Origin: Liminaster sp017519885
GTDB lineage: Bacteria; Bacteroidota; Bacteroidia; Bacteroidales; UBA3663
NCBI GenBank assembly: GCA_017519885.1
Contig: JAFWRO010000014.1
Location: 49,851 to 113,850 of the forward strand
Direction: 5' to 3'
Length of the DNA stretch: 64,000 bases
Shown: in pieces, positions 7,878 to 15,686 of the stretch
Layout: each line of letters starts with the position of its first letter
Numbering within the stretch: the stretch's first letter is position 1
The notes under the pieces: generated by a model
What the model saw: only the letters and a program-made list of their open reading frames with translations
Database searches by the model: none
What the model was told of the DNA's origin: nothing
Made by a program: the position numbers and the translations under genes

Positions 7878-9577
7878 CGCAACCCCGTTCCGTTCATAAT
7901 ACCATCGCAACGCTACTATGGCTACTGGCCATAGTAGCGCTGTCTGCGTCTTCAGCAGTGGCTTCTGACAGTTTGCAGACGTCCTGTCCTCTCCTACCGT
8001 TGCATGCCCAGCGACTGCCGGACCTGAACCTGCCGCGTGCGGGTTATAGTGTCTTCTGTATTAACGGAGAAATCACTGTTGTAGGAGGTCACACCGATGG
8101 TTTTGTTCCAACAGCCACGGCCGAATATTACAAGGATGGAGCCTGGCACCTCCTGTCGACTGCCTACGAACACGACAATGGCTTTGCCGTCGTTCTCTCG
8201 TCGGGCAAAGCGCTCATCGCTGGTGGCCACGAGAAGCATCTGGGCATTGGTCAGACCTTTGTGGCCGAAATGTACGATCCCACAACGCATAGCTTCGAAG
8301 GCTTCGGATGCCTAGACACCAAACGCAGTCTCGCCAGTGCCATCGAGATGGACAGTGGATACGTGGTGATAGCAGGTAATCATTATACCGACGATGCCAT
8401 CGAATGCTTCGATGGGCAAAAGAGCTTTACTTATTTAAAGGATGTTTCAGCAGGGCGATGCCGTCCCTACATTCTCCGAATTGCAAATAACGATGCCCTC
8501 GTCTTCGGAGCCTTCGATACAAAGGACAAGCCTCTTCCTGAACCCTCTTTGATTGACCGTATTAAGGGCGAACCTTTCCGTGAGCCTTTGCTCGACACCT
8601 GGCATCCGCTCGGCTTTGAAGGGTTGGACCCCAGCGCCATTAGTTTCATTGGTGACGAACAGGCTGGCGATTATCGCCATCTGCTGGCTGCATGCAACGA
8701 CGAAGGGCAAATGGCCATCATTCAGGTTTGCGACACAATCTTCTCCATCCTCCCCACCGATGTCCCCATTCCTATGGAAAGCTCATGGGGCAAGATTCTT
8801 TATTTCAGCCCACTCATTGTCGACAGGATGGAGCAAAAGGGTTACATCCTGGGCGTTGACAACGACAAGCGTTTCTACGCACTCTGCATCAATTACAACG
8901 CAGTTTCCGACAGTACTCCAGCCTCTCTTACACTCTATTACACCGACCCATTGACCGATGCCGGAACTGCTTCCCCTATCCTGACTCCCGAGGGCAACAT
9001 CTTGCTAGCGGGTGGCATCACTGATTCCAACTTCTATCCCTATCGAACAGTGTACCTGCTGCCCTTAAGGCGACAAGTGGAGGGGGCATCCTCTCCTGTT
9101 GGACTCAAGCCCTACGACGTGGCAGGATACGTCTGCCTGGTGATTTTCGTACTGCTTTTTCTCAATTGGTTGCGAGTGCGACGCAAACAAGGCCACACTT
9201 CACCCGATACTCCTCAGGGTGGCAACGCTGCACCAGCTCCAAACACCTCACGACTGATGGAACAGATTCATCAGGCGATGGTCGAACAAAAGCTCTATTT
9301 GAACTATGACCTGAAGCTAACCGACGTCGCCGCCCTCCTCGACACCACGCCCCGCAACATCGCCGAATACATCAGGGAATGCGAGAATTGCTCGTTCACG
9401 CAGCTGGTCAACAATTACCGCATCGAGCACGCTAAATGCCTGCTCGTCGAGCAGCCCGACAAGAAACTGATGAACGTCGCCATCGAATCAGGGTTTGCCA
9501 ACGAGACCTCCTTTTTCCGTACCTTCAAGTCGGTCACTGGTATGACACCGCGCGAATGGACGGCCCAAAAGAAGTAA
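7874..9577 (+). CDS. Membrane-anchored Kelch-like sensor fused to AraC-type DNA-binding domain
   Basis: 567 residues from the ATG that overlaps the MFS stop; upstream in-frame codons overlap the MFS gene and are unlikely to be used. Order: signal/anchor helix (about residues 8-30), a periplasmic region with Kelch/beta-propeller-like repeats (ITVVGGHTDG, KALIAGGHEKH, ILLAGGITDS), one transmembrane helix near residue 415-435 (GYVCLVIFVLLFLNWL), a short linker, and a C-terminal AraC-family HTH (about residues 460-567, e.g. FANETSFFRTFKSVTGMTPREW). It thus looks like a one-piece transmembrane regulator: periplasmic ligand binding coupled to cytoplasmic DNA binding. Coupling to the MFS gene suggests it controls or senses that transporter's substrate. 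The ligand is unknown. Confidence 0.85.
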   Translation: MTQPRSVHNTIATLLWLLAIVALSASSAVASDSLQTSCPLLPLHAQRLPDLNLPRAGYSVFCINGEITVVGGHTDGFVPTATAEYYKDGAWHLLSTAYEHDNGFAVVLSSGKALIAGGHEKHLGIGQTFVAEMYDPTTHSFEGFGCLDTKRSLASAIEMDSGYVVIAGNHYTDDAIECFDGQKSFTYLKDVSAGRCRPYILRIANNDALVFGAFDTKDKPLPEPSLIDRIKGEPFREPLLDTWHPLGFEGLDPSAISFIGDEQAGDYRHLLAACNDEGQMAIIQVCDTIFSILPTDVPIPMESSWGKILYFSPLIVDRMEQKGYILGVDNDKRFYALCINYNAVSDSTPASLTLYYTDPLTDAGTASPILTPEGNILLAGGITDSNFYPYRTVYLLPLRRQVEGASSPVGLKPYDVAGYVCLVIFVLLFLNWLRVRRKQGHTSPDTPQGGNAAPAPNTSRLMEQIHQAMVEQKLYLNYDLKLTDVAALLDTTPRNIAEYIRECENCSFTQLVNNYRIEHAKCLLVEQPDKKLMNVAIESGFANETSFFRTFKSVTGMTPREWTAQKK

Positions 9578-9611
9578 CTACGTCCCTCCTTTTTTGTACG
9601 AATATACCACC

Positions 9612-9647
9612 AAAAGACTAACAATTTCTGCATTGTTAGTCTTTTTT
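9612..9647 (+). terminator. Rho-independent terminator after the sensor-AraC gene
   Basis: Stem AAAAGACTAACAAT with a short loop and its complement, ending in a run of T, 35 bp after the stop codon. Confidence 0.85.
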
Positions 9648-9681
9648 CAATTTTTGTAAGTCCATTTTGTCCGTTATTGGC

Positions 9682-9689
9682 TATATTTG
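9682..9689 (+). promoter_or_regulatory. -7 element upstream of the T9SS cargo gene
   Basis: TATATTTG, followed by CACC, matches the Bacteroidetes -7 consensus TAnnTTTG and lies 55 bp before the start at 9744. A clear -33 TTTG at the usual distance was not found. Confidence 0.5.
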
Positions 9690-9743
9690 CACCATATTTC
9701 ACATCAATTAGCTCACTTACTTCACCCCCCAAAACACTATTGT

Positions 9744-12700
9744 ATGAAAAACATCTACCTCTATTTGCTTGCGCTTCTGTCGCTCGCAGGTCCCGGCATC
9801 GCCACGGCACAGACCCTGGAGAACGGCGATGTGAAGACGGGACGCTTCACCGAAACACAACACGAAGTATGGTACACCCTCACTCTCCAGACCGAAGGTG
9901 ATGCCTCCATCGCCGTCAATTCGGTCAGCAACGTCCGTATCGATGGACTCGACCTCTATGCAGAGTACAATGGCGAAAATCATTGGCGCACCGGCTCTGT
10001 GTGGATCGAAGGTGGACGCATTCTCACCTGCGCCGATATGGGCATTGGCACCTACAAGGTGAAGGTGACCGGCCGACCCACCAACAACGCCACAAGCGGT
10101 ACCTTCCAAATCACATGCTTGCTGAGCCAGCCTTCCTACAAGAGCGACCCAGAACCCAACGGCACCTGGCAACAGGCAGCCTTCCTGACTCAAGGCGAAA
10201 CAATGCCGGGTCGAATGGGCTATCAATTCTATAACGACCGCGACAACACCGATTGGTTCCGTCTCGAGGTGCCCGAGGACGGCAAACTCACTTTCGAGAC
10301 CAAGAGCGACCAATCCCTGCGTTTGGGCAGCCTCAATCTCTACACACTCAATGCCGATGGGGCCGACGTTTCGTGGCGCACTTCGAAGGATATGGATGGC
10401 TATGGCCGCGACACCACCATCGTATTCGAAATCCCCAATGTATCGGCAGGCACCTACTACGTCCGGCAGGATCGCTACACGGGCGTCGGCAGCTACCAGT
10501 TGATCTATTACTTTACCTCGCACAGCCTCAACGCCGATCCCGAACCAAATGGCACTTGGAAAGAGGCCATCGAACTGAATGCCGGACCTTCGGTCAGCGG
10601 ACAGTTAGGCTACGACTACCAGAACTCGACCGATGGTGTCGATTGGTACAAGATCGAAGTTCCCGACGAAGGAACTGTCATTCTCAACACCTCTTCCGAG
10701 ACTACCTTGCGTCTGGGCAGCCTGAATCTCTATACCTACAATGCTGACCAGAGCGACGTTTCGTGGCGCACTTCGAAGGATATGGACGGCTATGCCAAGG
10801 ACACCACCGTCTTCTTCACCATCGTCGATTGTGCTGCCGGCACCTATTTCCTGCGTCTCGACCGCTACACGGGCTATGGCACCTACACGCTCAAATACAC
10901 CTTCAATGCCAACAGCCATCAAAAGGACCCCGAGCCCAACAACGAATGGACAAAGGCTTCCGAAATCAAACTTGGAACCACCCAACAGGGGCGTTTGGGA
11001 TACTTCTACTACAACGACCGCGACGGCGTGGATTGGTACAAAGTCGAAATTCCCGACGAGGGAACTCTGGCACTTACCACCACCTCCGAAACTACCCTGC
11101 GTCTCGGCAGTCTCAACCTTTACACCTACAATGCTGAACGAACCGACGTCTCGTGGCGTACCTCGAAAGATATGGATGGATATTCCAAGGACACCACCGT
11201 CGTCTTCACCATTTCCGATCTTGCTCCAGGCACCTACTTCCTCCGTCAGGACCGTTACACCGGACAAGGAGGCTACAAGCTGAAGGTTGAGTTCACGCCG
11301 AATCCCTATGGCCCCGATTCGTTCGACAACAACGCATGGGACAAGGCCACAGAAATAACTTCGGGCATCACTCAGCAAGGTCGTTTGGGATACTTCTACT
11401 ACAATGACCGCGACGGTGTGGATTGGTACCGATTCGAGATATCAGCCGATGGCGAGGCTGTTTTTACCACCACTTCCGAGACCACGTTGCGTCTGGGCAG
11501 CCTCAATCTCTATACCTACAACGGCGAACGCACCGACGTATCGTGGCGCACCTCCAAGGATATGGACGGATACTCCAAGGACACCACCGTAATCTTCATC
11601 ATCTCCGACCTCGCTCCAGGCACCTACTTCCTCCGTCAGGACCGTTACACTGGTCAAGGTGGCTATGCCCTCACCTATCGCTTCAACCCGAACCCCTATT
11701 GGCGCGAAAGAATCGACAACAACAAGTTCGATGGCCGTCTGGAGCTGAAGAAGGGGAAGACCGTCTATACGACGCTGGGCTTCTTCTATTACAACGACCG
11801 CAATACCGAAGACTGGTATGATCTGGGCACCTTTAACCGTGACGTCATCGACATCACCATCTGTCCCGACACTACCCATTCGCTCAATATGAGCAATGTC
11901 GATTGGTATCGTTGGGATGGAACCTACAACGACAACGGCTCGCCACGCCTCTCGTGGATCAAGGGCGACCGTATCGAACGCAGCCGCATCACCTCTTCCT
12001 ATTATAACAATACCGACGAGGAAACCCACCTCATCCTGAAAGTGAGTCGCTACACCGGTCAGGGTGGTTACTCCATTGTGATGGGCGAAGACGAGGAGGA
12101 AGTGGCAGCACGCGGTCCTGTCTATGCCAACTATCTGGGTCTGCATATCATTGTCGGTGGACGCAATACAGTGCGCAAGGGCGTGGCCTGCTACAACCCC
12201 ATCACCATCTGCAACACGAGCAATGTGCGCACAATGCCAGCTGCACTGGTCATCTCCGCTTCGAGCGACATCAACATCCTCGGCTTCGAGATGCCAGGCG
12301 ATCTGGGCACCACCTATCTGCCTGCCGACAGCGTCCTCGTCGAGGGCGAAGACTGCGAGGGAACAGCCGTCTTCATCGTGCCTGGTCTTGATCCATGGCA
12401 GTTCTACACCTTCAACCTCATCAGCGAAGGTGTGGGCGACATCAACTTCATTCCCGTTCGTCCTGGCGAAGATGTTGCTGAGAGGATTCGTGCCTTCGAA
12501 CCCTTCTCCACCGCCATCGTCTTGGGCTTCGTAGTCGATTGCGCATGGGACATTGTCCAGGACCAGCTCGGCATCGACCATTTCGTCTCCCGTACCGCTG
12601 GAGAAGTCCTTGCCCTCAACGAGCAGGAGGAACGCCAGTACCGCCAGTTCCTCAACCTCACCTACGAGCAGTATCACGGCGAACAGCCTGGCGTGGCAGC

Positions 12701-13784
12701 CTACACCGCCAAGTCGGTCATCAAGACCGCCTGTGTCAAGGGCATTGAAAAGATACCCGTCATCGGCACAACCATAAAGGCTGTAGGAAGCGCAATCGAA
12801 ATCATGCAGAACATCGTGCCCAACCTCCGTCGCCGTCTGTGGTACTGGATCTACAAGGACCTTGGCTACATCAAGGACGACCTCGAAGTGAGGGATGGCA
12901 AGCAGCCCATCAACGGCGTCGTAACCTCGTGGGATCCCAACGAGATGTGTGGTCCGCAGGGTGTGGGCGAACAGCACTACATCGCTGGCGAACAGACCAT
13001 CGGCTACACCATCATGTTCGAAAACAAGGCCGAAGCCGGCGATGCTGCCTATCGTGTGCGCATCAGCGACGTCCTCGACGAGGAAGTCTTCGATGTAAGC
13101 ACAGTGAGATTCGGAGGCACCAGTCACGATGGCGTGGGCTACAATTGGAAGATGACACGCGAAGGCAATCGCCTGTCGTGGGATATCGAGGGCATTGAGT
13201 TGCCACCTAATGTCAATGCTCCCGAGGGTGAGGGCTTCGTCACTTTCACCGTGGGCCTCAAGCCAGGTCTGCCCGATGGCACTGTCATCCGCAACAAGGC
13301 CGAAATCATCTTCGACAAGAACTTCCCGATTGAGACCAACGGGTACACCAACACGCTCGACCTCACGGCTCCTGTCACCACTATGTCAGAAGCCAACTAC
13401 GACACGGCCAACGAGCTCATCGCCATCAATTGCAGTTCCTACGATGCTGCTTCGGGTGTCGATAGTTACCAGCTCTTCGTCTCGAAGGATGGCGGCGACT
13501 ACACCTGCGCTGGTCAGTTCCCCGACCAGGTATTCTACAGCGTACCTGCAGGCGATGGCGCAACCTATAGCTTCTATGTGCTTGCCATCGACCGTGTGGG
13601 CAATGCCGAGGTCATCATCCCCGATGTCATCCCGTTCACCAACGGCATCCGCATCATTCGCGCCGACGATCCCTCACTCATCCATCGCATCTACACCCTC
13701 GACGGCAAGTATCTGGGTGACGACGTCAGCACCCTCCCCGCCGGCATCTACATTCAAGGTGGCAAGAAACTGATTGTGAAATAA
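9744..13784 (+). CDS. Large T9SS-secreted protein with PPC-like tandem repeats
   Basis: 1346 residues. The start is the ATG that begins a good signal peptide (MKNIYLYLLALLSLAG, cleavage near TAQT); the reading frame extends 57 bp further upstream but into the promoter. After an N-terminal beta domain come four near-identical 130-residue repeats (about residues 130-649) and a degenerate fifth, each with a core like LRLGSLNLYTYN, VSWRTSKDMDGY and GTYFLRQDRYTG. They resemble bacterial pre-peptidase C-terminal (PPC) beta-sandwiches. A middle region has a SWDPNEMCGPQGVG segment typical of a domain in Bacteroidetes surface proteins, then an Ig-like domain, then a C-terminal T9SS type A sorting signal (IYTLDGKYL...PAGIYIQGGKKLIVK). 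Predicted to be exported by the T9SS encoded in this window. No catalytic domain recognised. Confidence 0.87.
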   Translation: MKNIYLYLLALLSLAGPGIATAQTLENGDVKTGRFTETQHEVWYTLTLQTEGDASIAVNSVSNVRIDGLDLYAEYNGENHWRTGSVWIEGGRILTCADMGIGTYKVKVTGRPTNNATSGTFQITCLLSQPSYKSDPEPNGTWQQAAFLTQGETMPGRMGYQFYNDRDNTDWFRLEVPEDGKLTFETKSDQSLRLGSLNLYTLNADGADVSWRTSKDMDGYGRDTTIVFEIPNVSAGTYYVRQDRYTGVGSYQLIYYFTSHSLNADPEPNGTWKEAIELNAGPSVSGQLGYDYQNSTDGVDWYKIEVPDEGTVILNTSSETTLRLGSLNLYTYNADQSDVSWRTSKDMDGYAKDTTVFFTIVDCAAGTYFLRLDRYTGYGTYTLKYTFNANSHQKDPEPNNEWTKASEIKLGTTQQGRLGYFYYNDRDGVDWYKVEIPDEGTLALTTTSETTLRLGSLNLYTYNAERTDVSWRTSKDMDGYSKDTTVVFTISDLAPGTYFLRQDRYTGQGGYKLKVEFTPNPYGPDSFDNNAWDKATEITSGITQQGRLGYFYYNDRDGVDWYRFEISADGEAVFTTTSETTLRLGSLNLYTYNGERTDVSWRTSKDMDGYSKDTTVIFIISDLAPGTYFLRQDRYTGQGGYALTYRFNPNPYWRERIDNNKFDGRLELKKGKTVYTTLGFFYYNDRNTEDWYDLGTFNRDVIDITICPDTTHSLNMSNVDWYRWDGTYNDNGSPRLSWIKGDRIERSRITSSYYNNTDEETHLILKVSRYTGQGGYSIVMGEDEEEVAARGPVYANYLGLHIIVGGRNTVRKGVACYNPITICNTSNVRTMPAALVISASSDINILGFEMPGDLGTTYLPADSVLVEGEDCEGTAVFIVPGLDPWQFYTFNLISEGVGDINFIPVRPGEDVAERIRAFEPFSTAIVLGFVVDCAWDIVQDQLGIDHFVSRTAGEVLALNEQEERQYRQFLNLTYEQYHGEQPGVAAYTAKSVIKTACVKGIEKIPVIGTTIKAVGSAIEIMQNIVPNLRRRLWYWIYKDLGYIKDDLEVRDGKQPINGVVTSWDPNEMCGPQGVGEQHYIAGEQTIGYTIMFENKAEAGDAAYRVRISDVLDEEVFDVSTVRFGGTSHDGVGYNWKMTREGNRLSWDIEGIELPPNVNAPEGEGFVTFTVGLKPGLPDGTVIRNKAEIIFDKNFPIETNGYTNTLDLTAPVTTMSEANYDTANELIAINCSSYDAASGVDSYQLFVSKDGGDYTCAGQFPDQVFYSVPAGDGATYSFYVLAIDRVGNAEVIIPDVIPFTNGIRIIRADDPSLIHRIYTLDGKYLGDDVSTLPAGIYIQGGKKLIVK
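10131..12090 (+). repeat. 390-bp tandem coding repeats (4 plus 1 degenerate)
   Basis: Unit starts fall at 10131, 10521, 10911, 11301 and 11691, exactly 390 bp (130 codons) apart. Units 3 and 4 are almost identical over long stretches, which points to recent duplication or gene conversion; the fifth is diverged. Confidence 0.9.
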
Positions 13785-13809
13785 ACCTATCATCATACCA
13801 TAAAAACAT

Positions 13810-13844
13810 GGGGGATGTGCCTTGCGAGGCATATCCCCCTTTTT
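13810..13844 (+). terminator. Strong rho-independent terminator
   Basis: A 13-bp stem beginning GGGGGATGTGCCT with a TGCG loop, followed by five T residues, 25 bp after the stop of the T9SS cargo gene. Confidence 0.92.
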
Positions 13845-13956
13845 ATCTTCCTTATCTATCATCATTTTTTATCACCTCCATCTGCCATCTCAACCCTTTT
13901 CTTCCCTCTTTCCAAGGAAACGTTGTCAAAATATACTCCTTTTCGCAAATTTTGCG

Positions 13957-13964
13957 TATATTTG
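13957..13964 (+). promoter_or_regulatory. -7 element for the DnaJ/TerB gene
   Basis: TATATTTG followed by CACC, 67 bp before the start at 14031. The spacer to the start codon holds TTAATTG-type AT-rich repeats. Confidence 0.55.
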
Positions 13965-14030
13965 CACCGAACCAATAAAATTGTTATTTGTCAATTATTA
14001 ATTGTTAATTGTAAATTATTAATTGAACCC

Positions 14031-14852
14031 ATGGCATTCGCAAAATGGATAGGAGCCTTCCTCGGCCTGCTCTCAGGAGGCGCCTTTGGAGCAATCGCAG
14101 GCTACGCCCTCGGCTACATCGTCGACGACTTCATCAGCAACGGAAACCAACTCACCTCTGGCGAACAGGAACCCTTTTCGCAGCAGAGGCGCACCACCTA
14201 CACCCGTCGCACCACCCAGTCTCAGCGTGGCACCCAGCAGGAAGGCGAGCGCAACAGTTACCTCTTCTCCCTGCTTCTCCTCTCGTCTCACATCATCATA
14301 GCCGACCAGAAGATCATGCATTCCGAGATGGAATACGTGCGCCGCACCCTGCGCAACAACTTCGGTACTGCTGCAGAAAGCCAAGGAAACGAGATCCTGC
14401 TTCGTCTCTTCGAACGTCATAAGCAACTCGGCACAGCATTATGGACCGAGCAGATACGTCAGTGCTGCTACCAGATGGTAGGCGCCATGAGCGTCGAAGA
14501 GCGCCTCCAGCTCCTTGCCTTCCTCTGCGAAATTGCCAAGGCCGACGGCTCGGTGGTACAGGTCGAGGTCGATCGAATCCGTTCGATAGCCAATTGGCTC
14601 AGCATCAATGTCGACGAAGTTGACAAGCTTCTCCATCTCGGCTCCAACAAGATTGAAGACGCCTATAAGGTACTCGGTGTCTCTCCCGATGCCACCGACG
14701 ACGAAGTGAAGAAGGCCTATCGCAAGATGGCCCTCCAGTATCATCCCGACAAGGTTTCCACCCTCGGTGATGACGTCAAGGCTGCCGCTGAAAAGAAGTT
14801 CAAGGAAATCAACGCCGCCAAGGAACTCATCTGGGCTGCCCGAGGTCTATAA
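14031..14852 (+). CDS. DjlA-like co-chaperone: TerB domain plus C-terminal J domain
   Basis: 273 residues. The start was chosen at MAFAKWIG, which follows the promoter and AT-rich leader; the upstream extension is not protein-like. The N-terminus is a glycine-rich membrane-associated helix (about residues 6-32), followed by a TerB-like helical domain (about 70-200) and a J domain (about 207-273) with the HPD motif in YHPDKV. This is the DjlA architecture: a membrane-bound DnaJ-like protein that recruits DnaK, itself encoded at 55.2 kb. Acidic residues in the TerB part (HIIIADQKIMHSEME, CEIAKADGSV) fit metal-binding TerB proteins. Confidence 0.9.
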   Translation: MAFAKWIGAFLGLLSGGAFGAIAGYALGYIVDDFISNGNQLTSGEQEPFSQQRRTTYTRRTTQSQRGTQQEGERNSYLFSLLLLSSHIIIADQKIMHSEMEYVRRTLRNNFGTAAESQGNEILLRLFERHKQLGTALWTEQIRQCCYQMVGAMSVEERLQLLAFLCEIAKADGSVVQVEVDRIRSIANWLSINVDEVDKLLHLGSNKIEDAYKVLGVSPDATDDEVKKAYRKMALQYHPDKVSTLGDDVKAAAEKKFKEINAAKELIWAARGL

Positions 14853-14878
14853 CCCGCCCCTTCCCTTTTGTTTCCGTC

Positions 14879-14896
14879 GCGGCCATGTTTGGCCGC
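14879..14896 (+). repeat. REP-like palindrome copy 3
   Basis: GCGGCCATGTTTGGCCGC: 7-bp arms and a 4-nt loop, preceded by TTTCCGTC, between the DjlA-like gene and cutC. The arms differ from other copies (GCGGCC versus GCAGCC) but change on both sides, keeping the pairing. Confidence 0.8.
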
Positions 14897-14906
14897 AAAT
14901 CACGCC

Positions 14907-15602
14907 ATGCGAACCCTCGAAATATGCGCCGGCGACCTCGCCAGCGCCCAGGCAGCCGCTCAAGGCGGTGCTCAACGTATCGAACTCTGCTCTGCCCTCC
15001 AACTTGACGGGCTTACTCCCTCGGCCGAAACGATCGAGGGTGCTCGTCGTATCGAGGGACTAAAACTCCACGTCCTCATCCGTCCACGTGAAGGCGATTT
15101 TGTCTATGACGAAGCTGAGGCCAAAACGATGCTCCGCGACATCCACCTTGCCCACCGACTCGGTGCCGATGGCGTAGTTATCGGTGCATTAACCCCCGAT
15201 GGCGACATCGACATCCCTCTTTGCCGCCGTCTCATCGATGCCGCCCAAGATATGCAGGTCACCTTCCACCGCGCTTTCGACCATGCCCGCGACCCTTATC
15301 AAGCCCTCGAAAACATCATCGCCCTGGGCTGCACGCGTATCCTCACCTCTGGACAAGCCCCCACGGCCGAAGCCGGCATCCCCCTGCTTCGCCAACTCGT
15401 CCTTCAGGCCAATGGCCGCATCATCATCATGCCCGGCGCTGGCGTCACACCCACTAATGCTCGCTGCATCCTCGACGCCACTGGTGCCACCGAGATCCAC
15501 GGCTCCCTCCGTTCCCTACACAACGGACTCCTCATCACCGACCCCAGCCTCGTCCACCAAACAGTCCTCGCTATTTCAGACCCCCTCGGTCCCCCTGCTT
15601 AG
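14907..15602 (+). CDS. cutC: CutC family protein
   Basis: 231 residues, TIM-barrel CutC family: LEICAGDLASAQAAAQGGAQRIELC, LHVLIRPREGDFVYDE, GADGVVIGALTPDGDID, VTFHRAFDHA, ILTSGQAPTA and IMPGAGVTPTN are all present in order. CutC was described as a copper-homeostasis protein, but its biochemical role is uncertain. The start at 14907 follows the REP-like palindrome; in-frame codons upstream only translate the palindrome. The C-terminus is a little short and ends in a Pro/Gly tail. Confidence 0.92.
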   Translation: MRTLEICAGDLASAQAAAQGGAQRIELCSALQLDGLTPSAETIEGARRIEGLKLHVLIRPREGDFVYDEAEAKTMLRDIHLAHRLGADGVVIGALTPDGDIDIPLCRRLIDAAQDMQVTFHRAFDHARDPYQALENIIALGCTRILTSGQAPTAEAGIPLLRQLVLQANGRIIIMPGAGVTPTNARCILDATGATEIHGSLRSLHNGLLITDPSLVHQTVLAISDPLGPPA

Positions 15603-15657
15603 GGGGAGGACCCGCTTGTCCGGATTTGCCATCTCCCCTCTTCCCCCTTTTCAGCAA

Positions 15658-15676
15658 GCAGCGGTTGAACCGCTGC
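15658..15676 (+). repeat. Palindrome GCAGCGGTT-G-AACCGCTGC before the transglutaminase gene
   Basis: A perfect 9-bp inverted repeat with a 1-nt centre, 10 bp before the next start codon. It shares the GCAGC...GCTGC ends of the REP-like family but has a different core and lacks the CCGTC tail, so membership is uncertain. Confidence 0.55.
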
Positions 15677-15686
15677 CCCCATTAAC

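Noticed and set aside
11442..13127. 561-codon minus-strand ORF inside the T9SS cargo gene
   Set aside because: Shadow of the GC-rich coding frame on the plus strand, which has signal peptide, repeats and sorting tail.
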